Part shown: in pieces, positions 1-11,229 of the stretch
How the letters are laid out: every line of letters begins with the position of its first letter
Position numbering within the stretch: the first letter of the stretch is position 1
DNA from: Limnephilus marmoratus
Taxonomy: Eukaryota; Arthropoda; Insecta; Trichoptera; Limnephilidae
Length of the DNA: 64,000 nt
Direction of reading: 5' to 3'
Assembly (NCBI GenBank): GCA_917880885.1
Contig: OU862928.1
Coordinates: forward strand, 41,962,962 to 42,026,961
The notes under the pieces: model-generated
Told to the model about the DNA's origin: nothing
The model's database searches: none
The model's input: the letters and a program-made list of their open reading frames with translations, nothing else
Position numbers and translations under genes: made by a program

Positions 1-256
1 ACTACCTTCGGAAAAAACTTATACTTGCATTATACCTGATGATCTCCGCACTAAAAGCCACTTTGTAATTATTGTGCCAAGCACATACTAATGCAATGGC
101 TCCATAATACGTGAATATATGAATATGTATGTGCATGTGTGCATACATATATAGCTTATATATGTGTACAGTGTACACATGTATGCATATATTTATATGT
201 ATTTATTCACTAATTTATGATTTTGATCCTATGTTTATGTTTATGAACTAAATTAA

Positions 257-1354
257 TTTTTTTTTTATTTTTTTTTTTTTTTATTTTTTTTTATTTTTTT
301 TTTTTTTTTTTGAATGAAAAGAACATGGTTTCACATGGTTTAATGAATTTCTACGCCAATGAAGAGTACTAGCTCTTGAGCTTGGTATAGGAGTTATTTT
401 ACACTATTTCATTTTTATGACATACATTCTACTTACAGTATACAGTAAATATAAACTATATATAAATTTAATATATAAACTACCATTATTTCATTTTTAT
501 AACATACATTTTGCTCAGTGTATACAATAAATATAAACTATGTTGTGATGTTAATTTTGATTTGACATGAATTGAAGTTATAACATTTTGATTGGTGATG
601 TTATGGTTGTTGTTTTTTTTTTAAAGATTAATTTTACTTTTTTCTTGAATGATACAAAATCTGTAATTTTTTTAATTTCTTCAGGAAGACTATTAAAATG
701 TTTTATGCCTTTGTAAATATAATTATTGTGCATTTGTTGTGTTGAAAACAGAGGGATTTGGATGTTAAATTTATGCCTTAATGATGAGTTGAGTTTAAAT
801 TTTTTAGTTACATTTTCTTTGAATATTTGAAGTATTGAGTCTTTTTTATAGAGGTCTTCAATTTTTGGTACTCGGAAAATTTTGAACAATGATGCTGAAG
901 GGAATGTTGGTTGTTTTTTTAATATTACTTTAATAATTAGTTTTTGTACCACTTTTACAGGACTTACAATTTTTTCATATGCACCTCCCCATCCGATGAT
1001 TCCATATTGAATTAGTGATTGGACTAGTGCGTAATAGACTTTTTTTAGATTGTTTAATTTGAGAATATTTCTTAATCTAATGAATATATAGATACATTTC
1101 CTAATACGCTTAACCAGTTCACATATGTGTCTGTTCCATTTCATATGTTGGTCTACAATTACACCCAGGTACTTTATTTCGGTTACATGGTTTAATATGG
1201 TACATGAATTATTACAGACATCTTTGTTACATTTTTTGTTGTGTATAATTATATTAATGTTGGGATAAGTTTTGGCTTTATTTATTGAGAAAGGAATATA
1301 AACTGTTTTTTTTGCATTGATTGTAAGACGGTTTGTATCGAACCACGTTATTAA
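257..1354 (-). mobile_element. 5'-truncated CR1/Jockey-like LINE, 3' end
   Basis: On the minus strand this runs from an RT fragment to a long A-rich tail (T-rich on plus, 257-310). The coding part is described separately; about 270 bases of AT-rich 3' UTR lie between its stop and the tail. The 5' edge near 1354 is abrupt, as expected for target-primed reverse transcription that stopped early. No target duplication was recognised. It belongs to the same broad clade as the 2.6-7.5 kb LINE but is a distinct family. Confidence 0.75.
578..1354 (-). pseudogene. LINE reverse transcriptase C-terminal fragment
   Basis: This is an open frame of about 259 codons with no proper start, because the element is 5' truncated. 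Near its N-terminus it reads WFDTNRLTINAKKT and then KYLGVIVDQHMKW, the thumb region that follows the catalytic FADD box of CR1/Jockey-type RTs. YYALVQSLIQYGIIGWGG and a C-terminal connection region follow. An internal Met at 1144 is not a real start: the frame is open and homologous upstream of it. The catalytic palm is missing, so the fragment is inactive. Confidence 0.8.
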
Positions 1355-1418
1355 TTATTACGTATTGTAACTTATCTTTTCACAAAGAATGTTGTTAAGA
1401 TTGGTATGCTCACCTACA

Positions 1419-2241
1419 ATAGGCCACTTGCTTGGACTTCATAACGACTTGGAAAAAATCGTGTGGATAGATTTGTTTACCAAGATTACGAAAATGTTAG
1501 TAAAATTTTTTAGAAATGTACAGTCATTTTTTTTTTTTTTTAAATAAATAAATCCATTATTTGGGCTCGTCACGTCACTACATGAAAATGTCCCATCTCC
1601 GAAAATGTTCCTATTAATTTTATAAAATTCCACAATGATTTTTTTTTATATGGCATCACTTTGATTTCAGGCGAATTTTTGAATTCGAAATTTATCATTC
1701 ACTAGATTTATTGTTTGTTCTCTGCGAACATATCATTTGATTTGATTTTTTGACAGATGTTATGAAGAGAGCCCCGTACATTTTACGTTGTCCGTACGTG
1801 TTTTAGAGGTATAATGATTATGGTGCAGATTTTAACTAAGTCAAATTTTATAATATTCCTATTATTATTATAATTTACAAGTACAAGTATATTACATTTG
1901 ATTTAGAAATATAGATGTTGAACATTATAATGATTTATGATCAATAAGATGGATCAAGGAAAAAAATATTTATGAGATTTAATATTTTTGGTATGCCTCA
2001 TTATTCTCCTGTGCCATTCGTGTGGAAAACATTATTTTTTTAAAAATGATTTTCGGCTATGTATTTATCGTTTTTTCGCACCTATAAAATTATGTCCCGT
2101 CTTTCCGGTTTATAAAAAATGGTCTGATTTTTCGGTATTGAAAAAAGTTTCAAAAATACGATTAAAAAAAAATAGGGAATGTCTTAGAATATTTGCCTAA
2201 ACCGGAAAAAAATTTAAAAACATGTGATGCAAGTGGCCTAT
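1419..2241. repeat. candidate 0.8 kb element with short inverted ends
   Basis: A 13 bp sequence, ATAGGCCACTTGC, at 1419-1431 recurs inverted at 2229-2241. The interior is AT-rich, with short runs of A and T and no recognisable coding sequence. It could be a small non-autonomous DNA transposon, but I could not define a target duplication and the ends are short, so chance or an unrelated arrangement remains possible. Confidence 0.3.
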
Positions 2242-2386
2242 AGGAATCATAACTACGAGGGGCAGACAAAAATTAATGCCTCCTATTTTTTTTCTCCTTT
2301 AATTGTCGAGATATAAAAAATGCAATGCATGGGTTGAAAACTACACCTTTGACGATTAATTTGTTGCTTGTCAATATAATCTCGGT

Positions 2387-2605
2387 CTATTTCCACATTT
2401 TTTCCAGTCTTTTAATAAGGGTATGTATCACAGTGCTGTAAAAAGCATGGTCACATGTCACATCCAGAACACCATCGCCATAAATTTCCCGGCCGATCAC
2501 ACAGTTTTTAATTTTTATTGCCCATGGTGAGTTTGTGTGATGCAATTCCATTGACTGCCTCTTTGATTCAGGATCAAAAAAATGAATCCACCAGTGTGAA
2601 CTTAC
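2387..2605 (-). pseudogene. mariner transposase, central/C-terminal part
   Basis: The minus-strand reading WIHFFDPESKRQSMELHH is the conserved block just after the first catalytic Asp (GDE.W) of mariner DD34D transposases. It continues through a weakly conserved VIGREIYGDGVLD region to a stop near 2387. The upstream half lies about 5 kb away at 7522-7944 because a LINE inserted between the VTG(D/Y)E codons and the WIHFFD codons. No block with the second or third catalytic Asp was recognised. The fragment is dead. Confidence 0.75.
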
Positions 2606-3481
2606 CACCACCAACCACAGATGGCTCTAGTAATCTGACAATCGAGCTATTTTTAACTGAAATTGCTAATTTTAAAGACTCAGTAATTGAATCTGTTGGA
2701 AAAAAATACGATGCAAACCTGCTCCAGAATAATGAAATATTAAAAACCATACAAAGCATATCTCAACAGCAAGAAGATTTAAAATATCGAATAAATAATT
2801 TGGAAAAACTACATGAACAAGTAAACTCAGCCTTAAATTCAAGACTTGAGGATTTAGAAAAAGATAGCGGAAAAAATAATGAAAATGAAATAAAAAATTG
2901 TCTCTTGACAGAACGAAATGAAGACTTAGAAAAAAGAATAATAGCGATCGAAATTGACCAAGAAAACAGGAACAGACGAGTTAACAATACTTGTTTGGAA
3001 CTTCGAGGGCTTCCAGAATTCAAAGAGGAAACATCACAAACCTTAAAAGACATTATATTCAACACCAGTAAAACAGTAGACTGCCAACTAAATACAAATG
3101 ATATTTATAATATATATAGAGTATCACAAAGAAATAAAAATATTCCTCCAACAGTTAAACCTAGGTCAGTGGTAATTAATTTTAATTCAATAGCGTTAAA
3201 AGAGGAGCTCCTTAATGCTATAAAAAATATAACAGATCTTGCGAAAAGATTGGGGACAAACTAAACACGGGAACAATCGGATTGTCTGGCCCCATTACAC
3301 CCATCTACTTCTCAGAACTCCTCACGTCTAAAGGCAAACGGCTTTGGTATCTAGCTCGCCAACGTGCGACTGAATGTAAATATAGGTACGTCTGGACGAA
3401 AGCAGGTCTAATCTACATGAAAAAAGATGACTCTTCTCGACCTATATTAATAGATTCAGAACAAGCTATACCGAAGCTCTG
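2596..3481 (+). pseudogene. LINE ORF1 protein (coiled coil + baculovirus FP-like domain), frameshifted
   Basis: This is a nucleic-acid-binding ORF1 protein. The N-terminal half is hydrophilic with heptad-like Leu/Ile spacing (coiled coil, about 2740-2970). Next come ENRNRRVNNTCLELRGLPEF and a mixed alpha/beta region resembling an RRM-like ORF1 core. The last about 66 residues, with KRLWYLARQRATECKYRYVW and then GLIYMKKDD, match the Baculo_FP C-terminal domain found in many insect LINE ORF1s. A one-base frameshift near 3238-3250 separates the first frame (stop 3264) from the FP frame (stop 3481). The open frame extends upstream to 2518 only because it reads antisense through mariner DNA, so that Met is not the true start. 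Confidence 0.75.
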
Positions 3482-4036
3482 ACTACATGCTCTTTATTCT
3501 AATTATCGTGATAAAACTACTCACTACCGCTTTATATCGCCATTCCATACTCTATTACATAACAGCACTATATTATATGAACACCTAGGATTTTGCATAA
3601 CTCCTATTTGTACTGGATTAATTTTAATTCTAATTTTAACTTTAACTTTAATTTTAATCTTTATTCTCTCTAGAATGGTAACTACACTTATTACAATATT
3701 ATTGATTGATTTATTAGTAATATTACTTATAATTCGGCAAAAGAGAACTCTAATCAACATATTTTATATAACCCAGATATTGCTTATTTTTCATACTTAT
3801 ACTACTTTTTACTGTCTTTTGAAAGAGAAATTGCCACACACTAACTACATACGTTATTTATTTCCTGGATTTTATTTCAGATATTATTTCTTACTCAGAT
3901 ATTATTTATTTTTCCTAACTACATCATTTTGTTTACAGTTTTGTCGCTACATATTTCGTACTACAAGTATTGATATGATAATAAAATACTGTTTTAAAAC
4001 TTTACCCAGAAAACAACAATTAATTTTTGAATTCTA

Positions 4037-7018
4037 ATGGTAATAAACGATCTTCAACATGAAATCGATAGTATCATAATGCCAAATACTGAAATAATTT
4101 TTGAAAACATTAACAAAATTATGCAATTTAATTGGGAATCAAATAGGATTAATATTGTTCATCAAAATATTAGAACGATGGGAAACTTGGATGATTTTCT
4201 TATATTTTTGGAAGAAGTAAAATCTGTGGTAAAGTTCCATGTACTAATTCTCACTGAATGCAGGTTAAATGATTCATACACAGCCAAACAAATTTCAGGC
4301 TATAACGAATACCATACAACATCGCATATTAACCAAAAAAGCGGAGTAGTAGTATATATCGACAACACATTAAATTCCTTAGTACAAGAATTAAGCATAA
4401 ATCAGTGTAATTGTTTAAAAATCAACATTAATGAGAATTTAGGTATCCTAGCTATCTACCGATCACCATCGTTCAATGACATCCAAGATTTCCTGGAAAA
4501 TCTTATTGGTGAGTTAAAAAAAACTAAGGATTACGCACAATACGTACTGATCGGGGACATGAATATAAATACTATAGGAGAAGTATTGCATAGGCAATCC
4601 GACGACTACTTATGTGCTATGGCTGAAAGTAATTTTATTTCCAATATTAATTCTCCAACTAGGGTACAAGGTAGCTCAAGCTCATGTTTGGATCATATAT
4701 ATACCAGAAATATAACAAATTCAAATGCATTTGTAATACATAATACAATCACTGATCATTACACCACTGCAATCAGTATCCCAAACTCAACACCCAAAAA
4801 ACATAAAATTAATCACAAACAGATTATCGATTATGAGGCTTTATTAAATGATCTTAATAATAAAAACTGGGAATATGTTTATAAAGAGACTGAAGTTAAC
4901 AATGCTCTAAACTATTTTATTAATGAAATCAATACATTCATAACAAAACACACAATAACTAAACGCATTCCATATAGTAAAATACATCTCACCCCATGGA
5001 TTACCAACGGCATTGTTAAATCTATGCACAAAAGAAATCACCTTCATAAAATAGCTAAACGAGACCCATTGAACGATACTAAACAGCAAAACTATTACCG
5101 ATACCGTAATATTTGCAAAACCGTTATTCGCAAATGTAAAGAGCGTTATTATAAATCCTTACTCGATAAGGATAATTCCAGCAAAAACATGTGGAATGTT
5201 GTCAGAGACATAACCAAAAGTAAAAGAAATACCAGTACATCTGTAACTGAATTAAATACCGGAAATTTGATTATAACTGACAATCAATCAATTGCATGTC
5301 ATACTAATAAATATTTTGCATCTGTTGGGTCAAATCTAGCAAAAAAAAATTTATTAGAAACCCAGAAAACGGAAGACTCTTTAGCATCGACAATTGAAAC
5401 AAAGGAACAATCTTTTTCATTTGATATTAAACCAACTACTGTAGAAGAGGTCTTAAAAATAATCAACAGCCTTAATACTACACATGCAAAGGGTCCAGAT
5501 ACCTAGTCTAAATACACAAATACTAAAAAAAATTAAAAATCAGATTTCTGCTCCGTTATCATATATTTACAACTTAAGTTTTGCATCAGGAATATTTCCT
5601 GATCACTTTAAAAAATCAATAAATGTCCCAATTCACAAAAGTGGACCTAAATCTCTTGTAGAAAACTATAGGCCAATATCACTTTTAAGCGCGATATCCA
5701 AAGTCATTGAAAAGCTTTTCAAAACTAGGTTAAACGAATATGTGGAGGAACATAACATTCTAAGTCCAAACCAATACGGCTTTCGGTCGGGTAAGGGAAC
5801 GGATGATGCCATCGCATGTCTCACGGAAACTATTGCAGGGAATATGAACCGTGGCAAGAAAACTATTGCCCCTTTCCTGGACCTGGCCAAGGCATTTGAC
5901 ACAATATCTCATAAAATTCTTTTACATAGACTTAGAAATATAGGAATAAAGGGAAAAGCTTTTCAATGGATAGAAAGTTATATATCTAATAGATTTCAAC
6001 AAACCAGAATTAACGATGCTATTAGCACTTCACTAAAATACACTTTTGGGGTACCACAAGGAAGTACACTTGGGCCCCTTCTCTTTATTATATACATAAA
6101 CGAACTTTGTAACCAACACATTGGTGGCAAAATTATCACGTTCGCTGACGATACAGTTATTTTGTTTGAAGGAGATGATTGGAAAGAAACACACCACCTT
6201 GCGAACACAGGTATAAACAGAGTAAAACAGTGGCTGGACAGTAATTTGCTTACACTAAACATACAAAAAACAAAATATCTCACATTTAGCGCTACCCTTG
6301 CAGGTCAACCCAAAACACCCCATTACCTCACAATACATAATATTAAGTGTAGCCTTGGAAATAATAACCATACTTGTAAATGCGAAACCCTTGAATGTGT
6401 TAAATCTATTAAATATTTAGGTATAATAGTGGATAACCACCTTAAATGGAAACAACAAATTGAAAACACAGCTAATAAAGTGCGCAAGCTTATTTATATA
6501 TTTATAGCATTGCGGGAAATTATAAAAACTCAAGACATTAAAAAAATATACTACGGACTCTGTAACTCCGTCATAACCTACGGTTGCATTGGATGGGGTG
6601 GAACAGGATTAACAATATTATACCCGCTACTGAAGGAACAGAAATCCATTCTACGCGTCATTATGAAGAAACCCTTCAGATACTCGAGCGACGCTCTCTT
6701 CAAGGAGTTTAATATGCTTGATGTTCGACAGTGTTACATAAAAAAATAACAATCTGCGTCCACAAAAATATAAACAAAACAATAACAGTCGATCATAATC
6801 ATCAAACCAGAAGTAAGAGCAGAAACGACCTTTCTATTCCTACAAGCAATACTGCGGCTTATCAAAAAGTTTTCTCATACCTGGGACCAAAAATATACAA
6901 CAAAATCCCCTCTCAATTTAAACTGTGTGAATTATCATCCTTCGGTAATAAAATTACAAAATGGTTATTAGACTTAGGTAGGACAGATTCCGAAAAATTA
7001 TTAAAAAACGTAGTCTGA
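4037..7018 (+). pseudogene. LINE ORF2: endonuclease-reverse transcriptase with frameshifts
   Basis: This is the pol protein that nicks the target and copies the element RNA. The first frame (4037-5506, 489 aa) carries an APE-type endonuclease: VHQN (Asn44), LTEC (Glu74), GDMNIN (Asp174/Asn176), LDHIY (219) and ITDHYTT (Asp240/His241). A frameshift near 5497-5503 moves to the RT frame (to 6749): NYRPISLLS, FLDLAKAFD (first catalytic Asp), GVPQGSTLGPLLF and FADD (catalytic pair). A second frameshift, in the A-run at about 6742, moves to the last 95 residues, ending at 7018. All key endonuclease and RT residues are present; the lesions are indels. The start is the ATG in TAATG at 4037, just ahead of the endonuclease domain. 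Confidence 0.85.
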
Positions 7019-7040
7019 GTTGATTTCTTCGATTTTGTAT

Positions 7041-7270
7041 TTTGTATTTTCCTAAAAAATATTTTTTTATTTTTCTTTCTTACATTTATATATTATATTT
7101 TAATTTTATATTTTACATGTACCTATCTGGATTTTATTGTTTATTACTGCTAATTTGTATTTTCCTAAAAAAATACTTTTTTTATTTTTCTTTCTTACAT
7201 TTATATTGTTATATTTTTATTTTATTTTATATTTTACATGTACCTACCTGGATTTTATTGTTTATTACTG
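7041..7270 (+). repeat. 113 bp tandem duplication in LINE 3' UTR
   Basis: Two adjacent copies start at 7041 and 7154 with TTTGTATTTTCCTAAAAAA. Both contain CTTTCTTACATTTATAT and TGGATTTTATTGTTTATTAC. They differ by a few substitutions and small length changes in the T and AT runs. Confidence 0.8.
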
Positions 7271-7402
7271 ATGTATACCTAGAATAACACAACTTATATC
7301 TGATATTGTACCTAATATCTAAGTAACTCCCCCAATATGTACCATTATTGTTAATTATTATTTAATCCATTAATGTGAAATTATGTACACGCAACCTGCC
7401 AA

Positions 7403-7447
7403 TTTGACTGTCCTAAAACGGGAAACCTTCCTAGTTGGACAGTCAAA
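7403..7447 (+). other. 3' UTR stem-loop of the LINE
   Basis: TTTGACTGTCC (7403-7413) and GGACAGTCAAA (7437-7447) form a perfect 11 bp stem with a 23 nt loop, shortly before the AT-rich tail. Stem-loops near the 3' end are the usual recognition element for LINE RTs that are selective for their own RNA. Confidence 0.7.
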
Positions 7448-7521
7448 GCTTCCTTTTATATTGTTATATCTTGTATGTAATAAATGTAATAATAAATAAT
7501 AAATAAATAAATAAAATATAT

Positions 7522-7944
7522 ATTTCGTATCCGGTCACAATTTTCTACAGAAACTAAGCGCTGCAAGTGTTGTGAGGCTATTTTCTTCCCATCTTGCACA
7601 AACTTTTGTTGAAAAATCAGTTGTCGAATAATCTTCATCACACTGCCTTTATCGAGGGAAAGAATGCGACATCTGTAGTTATCTGGGGTCACCACAAATG
7701 ATGTCATCAACTCGCTCAATGTTGCGTGCAGTCACTTTTTCGTCAACCAGCTTTTCGTCAACCAGCGATGTTTGTCCTTCAGCTTCGTTACAGTGACGAA
7801 CCCATCGTCCAGCAGTGCTGATGTCCACAGTTGCATCATGGCATACATTTTTCAATCTTTCATGAATGCGAATGGGCGTTTCACCTTTTACAGTGAAGAA
7901 TCAATCACAGAACGCTGACTGATATGAACATCGATGTCAGCCAT
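7522..7944 (-). pseudogene. mariner transposase, N-terminal half
   Basis: The minus strand starts with ATG at 7944 reading MADIDVHISQRSV, the normal beginning of one mariner group. It then reads KGETPIRIHERLKNV and STAGRWVRHCNEAEGQTSLV (the paired helix-turn-helix DNA-binding domain), KVCARW, and stops at KIVTGYE, where the canonical sequence is VTGDE. Stops and frameshifts are present. The LINE inserted immediately after this point and the rest is at 2387-2605. Confidence 0.75.
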
Positions 7945-8099
7945 TTTGCAAGCGACTATAGTGCTGCCACCTGGTGACTCAAAAAAGTTAATACTGCAGA
8001 AGATTTTAGAAGAAGGTTTGAGAAATTGCACCAAATTCAAAATTTTCACTTAACTAATTTTATTTTAGTACGAAAAAATAGGAGGCATTACTTTTTGAC

Positions 8100-8304
8100 G
8101 GTGACCAGACAACTCAGAATGAAACCAACTCAGAAGCACCTCAGAAAGGTCATTAAGAGTGATGATAAAAAAATATAAAAAAAATGGTTAAATAGGTTAA
8201 GTTAGGTTAGGGTTACCGGCTATTTTAAAATTATTTTTTCTTAGCTTTTAATGACCTTTCTGAGGTGTTTCTGAGTTGGTTTCATTCTGAGTTGCCATGG
8301 AACC
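8100..8304. mobile_element. MITE inserted in the mariner right end
   Basis: A 205 bp foldback. Arms of about 50 bp beginning GGT..C....CAACTCAGAATG and running through CACCTCAGAAAGGTCATTAA recur inverted at the other end. CTTTTTGAC (8091-8099) is duplicated at 8305-8313, a 9 bp target duplication. Removing the MITE restores the inverted end of the mariner. Long arms and a 9 bp duplication fit a Mutator-like element; an 8 bp reading would fit hAT. It has no coding capacity. Confidence 0.8.
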
Positions 8305-8322
8305 CTTTTTGACTGCCCCTAG

Positions 8323-9120
8323 AATAACCATTTGAATATATTACTTATTGTAATAATGATGTGATGTATTCTTTCGATGATCCAATAAATAAATAAAATA
8401 TCATTACGAAATTGGGTCCTACCCAACACTGTTCTACTTTAAATGTGCTCAGGAATCTCTGGTTAAATTATTTCAGGAACATGTACAGATATCGTTATTG
8501 TACGTGATTTGTTCATTTTTTACTATGTAAGCATATTTTGAAAAAGCAACTAAAAGACTTACAAAAATAAATAAACAGGTCGCAGGTTCATGCGGGGTCA
8601 TCAAGTCGTTCAACCGTTCAATGGAAGTAAACCAAAAATTATGACTGTAAGGAATAGGCAGTTATGTTTCAATTTTATTATTTTCAGAGTCAATAACCTA
8701 CTGTCGTCATAATACACCTTCAAAAAGATTTTTTTAAAGACCTTGCCATTTGATTTTGAATTTGTACTGAGAGAAAAATTCTGAATCTGAAATTTAAACA
8801 AATTGTCGAAATTTTGGATCACATCGAATTTCACGTGTTCTCTTTGTTGAATGGCCCGCGGTTTTGCAAAACCAATAATGTTTTAGTATGCCGATTTAAT
8901 ATCCTAACACCCGTAGCATTTTCTTTGTGCTCGGAACGCAATCCCCGAAAGGGAAAACACGAATATAAATTATTTGAAAAAGTTTGAAAAGAGACAATCA
9001 AAAGCCGAACCAACTTTCCAAATAATAATTCACGAATCACAAATCGACAATGAACCTGACGACATCATTTCAACGAATAAAAAAATCACGGGAGTAGATC
9101 GTTTTTGCTTTCTTACATCG
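8323..9120. other. unassigned AT-rich sequence
   Basis: Apart from a short AATAAATAAATAAAAT run near 8384-8400, which looks like a LINE tail, I see no coding signal, repeat or structure here. Confidence 0.5.
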
Positions 9121-9137
9121 TTTTTACGTGGTACTAT

Positions 9138-9345
9138 TATATTTAACATCATTATCCTGGTGGGTCTTGGCCTCCTCAAGACTCTTCCTCCACTTATCTC
9201 GGTTTTGTGCCAACTCTCTCCAGTTTAGCTCCAAGATAGATATATCTTTAGGACATTGTCGCTCCATCTTAATCTTGGCCTTCCCAGGCTCTCTCTCTCT
9301 CTATAGGTCTTGAGTTCAGCGGAGACTTTGGTACTTGATAATCGG
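9138..9345 (-). pseudogene. RTE-type LINE C-terminal fragment
   Basis: Read on minus it gives a GRP.LRW region and then LNWRELAQNRDKWRK and SLEEAKTHQD, the terminal part of a family of insect endonuclease-RT proteins that ends in a run of Asp. A second copy of the same tail is at 35030-35335 on plus. A CT-repeat (9291-9302) interrupts the coding region. Only the last ~60 residues remain. Confidence 0.6.
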
Positions 9346-9389
9346 TCATTCTCTCTACATGACCCAGCCACCGAAGTCTTCCCAGTTTT

Positions 9390-9660
9390 ATAAACGTCAC
9401 ACGTTTAGATCCTTAAGATACTTTGGACACGTTGATCGCCAAACTGAGGATTTGGAGAAATTCATAGTCACTGGCAAAATGTTTGATAGACGAAGCAGAG
9501 GAAGGTCACCAATGCGCTGGAATGCCAAATATCACTGGCGTCCGATACTAGAGTGTCCTTGGCTCTCCACGCAGCGCAGAACCTCGAGGAGTTAAAGATC
9601 CTTGTCCATCGTGGAAATTGGAATAGGGGTCACGATTCTCAGCAATGGGGAACCGACTTA
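9390..9660 (+). pseudogene. RTE-type LINE C-terminal fragment
   Basis: The reading LRYFGHVDRQTEDLEKFIV, then TGKMFDRRSRGRSPMRW, is the FGH...GRSP.RW signature near the C-terminus of RTE-like LINE proteins. Frameshifts follow and the end at about 9655 reads into AAGAAGAAGATAAC. It lies tail-to-tail with the minus-strand fragment just upstream. It is degraded and not functional. Confidence 0.55.
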
Positions 9661-9824
9661 AGAAGAAGATAACAAGATAGAAAACTAAATGTCGATAGAA
9701 TGAGATGAATGGAGAGATCAGGATTATAGATTAATTGTAGGGTTTATGTTTTTTAGTATTGTTAATTATTTCACATTTTATTCCACAAAGCACTTCCAAG
9801 AGGACACCGATTAGTCTGTCTCAT

Positions 9825-10500
9825 TGGTGTAACTCTAAGTGACCAGCTCAGATATGGGGGCTCCATCGAAGCCAGAGTAAAGTTAGCCTCCCAAAAACTG
9901 GGCGTTCTGTACAGGGCCCGCAGATACTTTAATATTATACAACTGCTAACCCTGTACAAATCACAAGTGCGCCCCACGGTTGAATTTGGCAGCCACCTCT
10001 GGTCTGGAGCTCCAAAATACCTGAAAAATACCCTCGAATCTGTGCAGACACGGGCGGTCCGTTTGATAGATATCCCATCTTAACAGACGAATTGCAATCT
10101 TTATAGCACAGGCGTTGTTCCTTGTTCTACCGGTATTACAATGGAAGATGCTCCGAGGAACTAGCCTCATTGATCCCTTCGGCACCGGTGCATTCGGGAA
10201 ACACATCAAACGCGTGCCCAACATTTGTACACGGTTGACATTTGTCAAATGTGAACGGCTCGCTTCTTCGACTCGTTCTTGTGTTCAACAGCTTGGCTGT
10301 GGATTGATTTGCCGGCCTCTTGTGTTTCCTCCTTCCTACAACTTCCTCCTTCCTACAACTTCCTCCTTCAAGACCAATGTTCATTCCTTCCTCTCCTCAA
10401 AAAGACCCTCCACACAGCATCTCAGATGATGACATAGACCCTGAAGGAAATTATTTTCCTCAGGGCCTCCTGCGTGGAGTTAATGTAAAAAAAATACACG
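9825..10500 (+). pseudogene. LINE family C copy: RT C-terminus and 3' end
   Basis: The plus strand reads GVTLSDQLRYGGSIEAR, KLGVLYRARRYF, LTLYKSQVRPTVEFGSHLW and GAPKYLKNTLESVQTRAVRL: the thumb and C-terminal region of a CR1/Jockey-like RT common in Lepidoptera. Several frameshifts and stops follow. TTCCTCCTTCCTACAAC is duplicated near 10326-10362. The 3' UTR carries a hairpin and a short A-tail at about 10487-10494. Related copies are at 20519-21295, 48725-49440 and 57120-57650, with tail-only copies elsewhere. Confidence 0.8.
10439..10465 (+). other. 3' stem-loop of LINE family C
   Basis: CCCTGA-GGAAA pairs with TTTCC-TCAGGG, a stem of about 11 bp with one bulged A around a 4-5 nt loop. 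A conserved GGCCTCCTGCGTGGAG and the A-tail follow. The same structure is kept in the other family C ends in this window. Confidence 0.7.
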
Positions 10501-11225
10501 TTCAATATGTGTGACTATTACTTTCTCTTTCACCTATATTTCAGAGCGTCAAAATTCTCACGGTAAATAGGGGAATTTTTCAGAATTTTACGAAAAACGT
10601 GAACAGGACTTTATCGCTCTGTTTGTGGAACTCAATCCCTCCCCCCTGGCCTTCCTCTTTCCCTCCCCTTTATTCATGCCCCCCTTGGCGCCGATGTTAT
10701 TGGAAATAAGAAAAAAAAAAGATCTACATCAAAAATGTTGGCCGGAATGTTTTGTGCGGACTCTGCGAAGCTTGTATCAGTGTAGTTGAGGCAATTAAGT
10801 TTGGTAAAATATCGTTTTTTTTTTAGTTTTTTTTTTGTTAACGATAGCTTATCAACAAAGTTGAAGATTTATATAAATTCTTGTAATAAAGTTAATTTAT
10901 ATTTCTCTGACCTATTCAGACTTAATTTATTACATGTATTGAATGTACAACAATTCAAACAATTGAAAAAAACACCTCAGAAGCAGATACTCGTATATTC
11001 AACAGAAGACACTGGTAAAAGCCAATATATTTTCATAAATAACTCGTTGATATTCTAGAGAAAAGCAAATACTAATTTTGTAAGATATTTTTCTGTTTCT
11101 GCGGTTTATTTTGAATATAAAATTATTTGTTTTCTTGATGTGTCTACAGAAATAATAAGAATATTTTAGTGCAATTTAGGAATTGCTCCAATATTTTCCC
11201 GTCACAATTTAGTGAAGTTAACAGT
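10500..11225. other. unassigned sequence
   Basis: This segment contains a C-rich patch (10627-10690) and an AT-rich remainder. A 90-codon open frame at 10786-11058 is low-complexity and matches nothing I recognise. No gene is called. Confidence 0.5.
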
Positions 11226-11229
11226 TCAT

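Larger units (their letters stand above)
2595..7520 (+). mobile_element. nearly full-length CR1/Jockey-like LINE
   Basis: This copy has ORF1 (about 2596-3481), a spacer of about 550 bp, ORF2 (4037-7018), a 3' UTR containing a 113 bp tandem duplication, an 11 bp stem-loop (7403-7447) and a tail built from AATAA and AAATA units (about 7480-7516). It lies inside the mariner at 2256-8322. The left boundary is where mariner homology stops, about 2595, and the 5' UTR appears to be missing. Frameshifts interrupt ORF1 once and ORF2 at least twice, so the copy is not functional although most catalytic motifs survive. Confidence 0.85.
2256..8322 (-). mobile_element. mariner-like DNA transposon interrupted by a LINE and a MITE
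   Basis: The left end (AGGGGCAG, then CAAAAATTAATGCCTCC) at about 2258-2282 is matched inverted at the right end, where the outer AGGGGCAG part (about 8311-8319) is separated from the inner GGAGGCATTACTTTTTGAC (8081-8099) by a 205 bp MITE. The transposase is on the minus strand. Its N-terminal half lies at 7522-7944 and its C-terminal half at 2387-2605, with a LINE of about 4.9 kb between them. The mariner itself is only about 0.9 kb, so it has also lost sequence. The exact TA duplication is unclear. Confidence 0.75.

Noticed and set aside
2518..2595. Apparent N-terminus of LINE ORF1 (Met at 2518)
   Set aside because: These codons are antisense to mariner transposase sequence; the frame is open by chance across the insertion junction.
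8160..8215. AGGTTAGGTTAGG-like run as an insect telomeric repeat (TTAGG)n
   Set aside because: Only two to three irregular units, located in the middle of a MITE.
10136..10429. Frames on both strands over LINE family C
   Set aside because: Frameshifted shadows; the homologous reading is the interrupted plus-strand RT.
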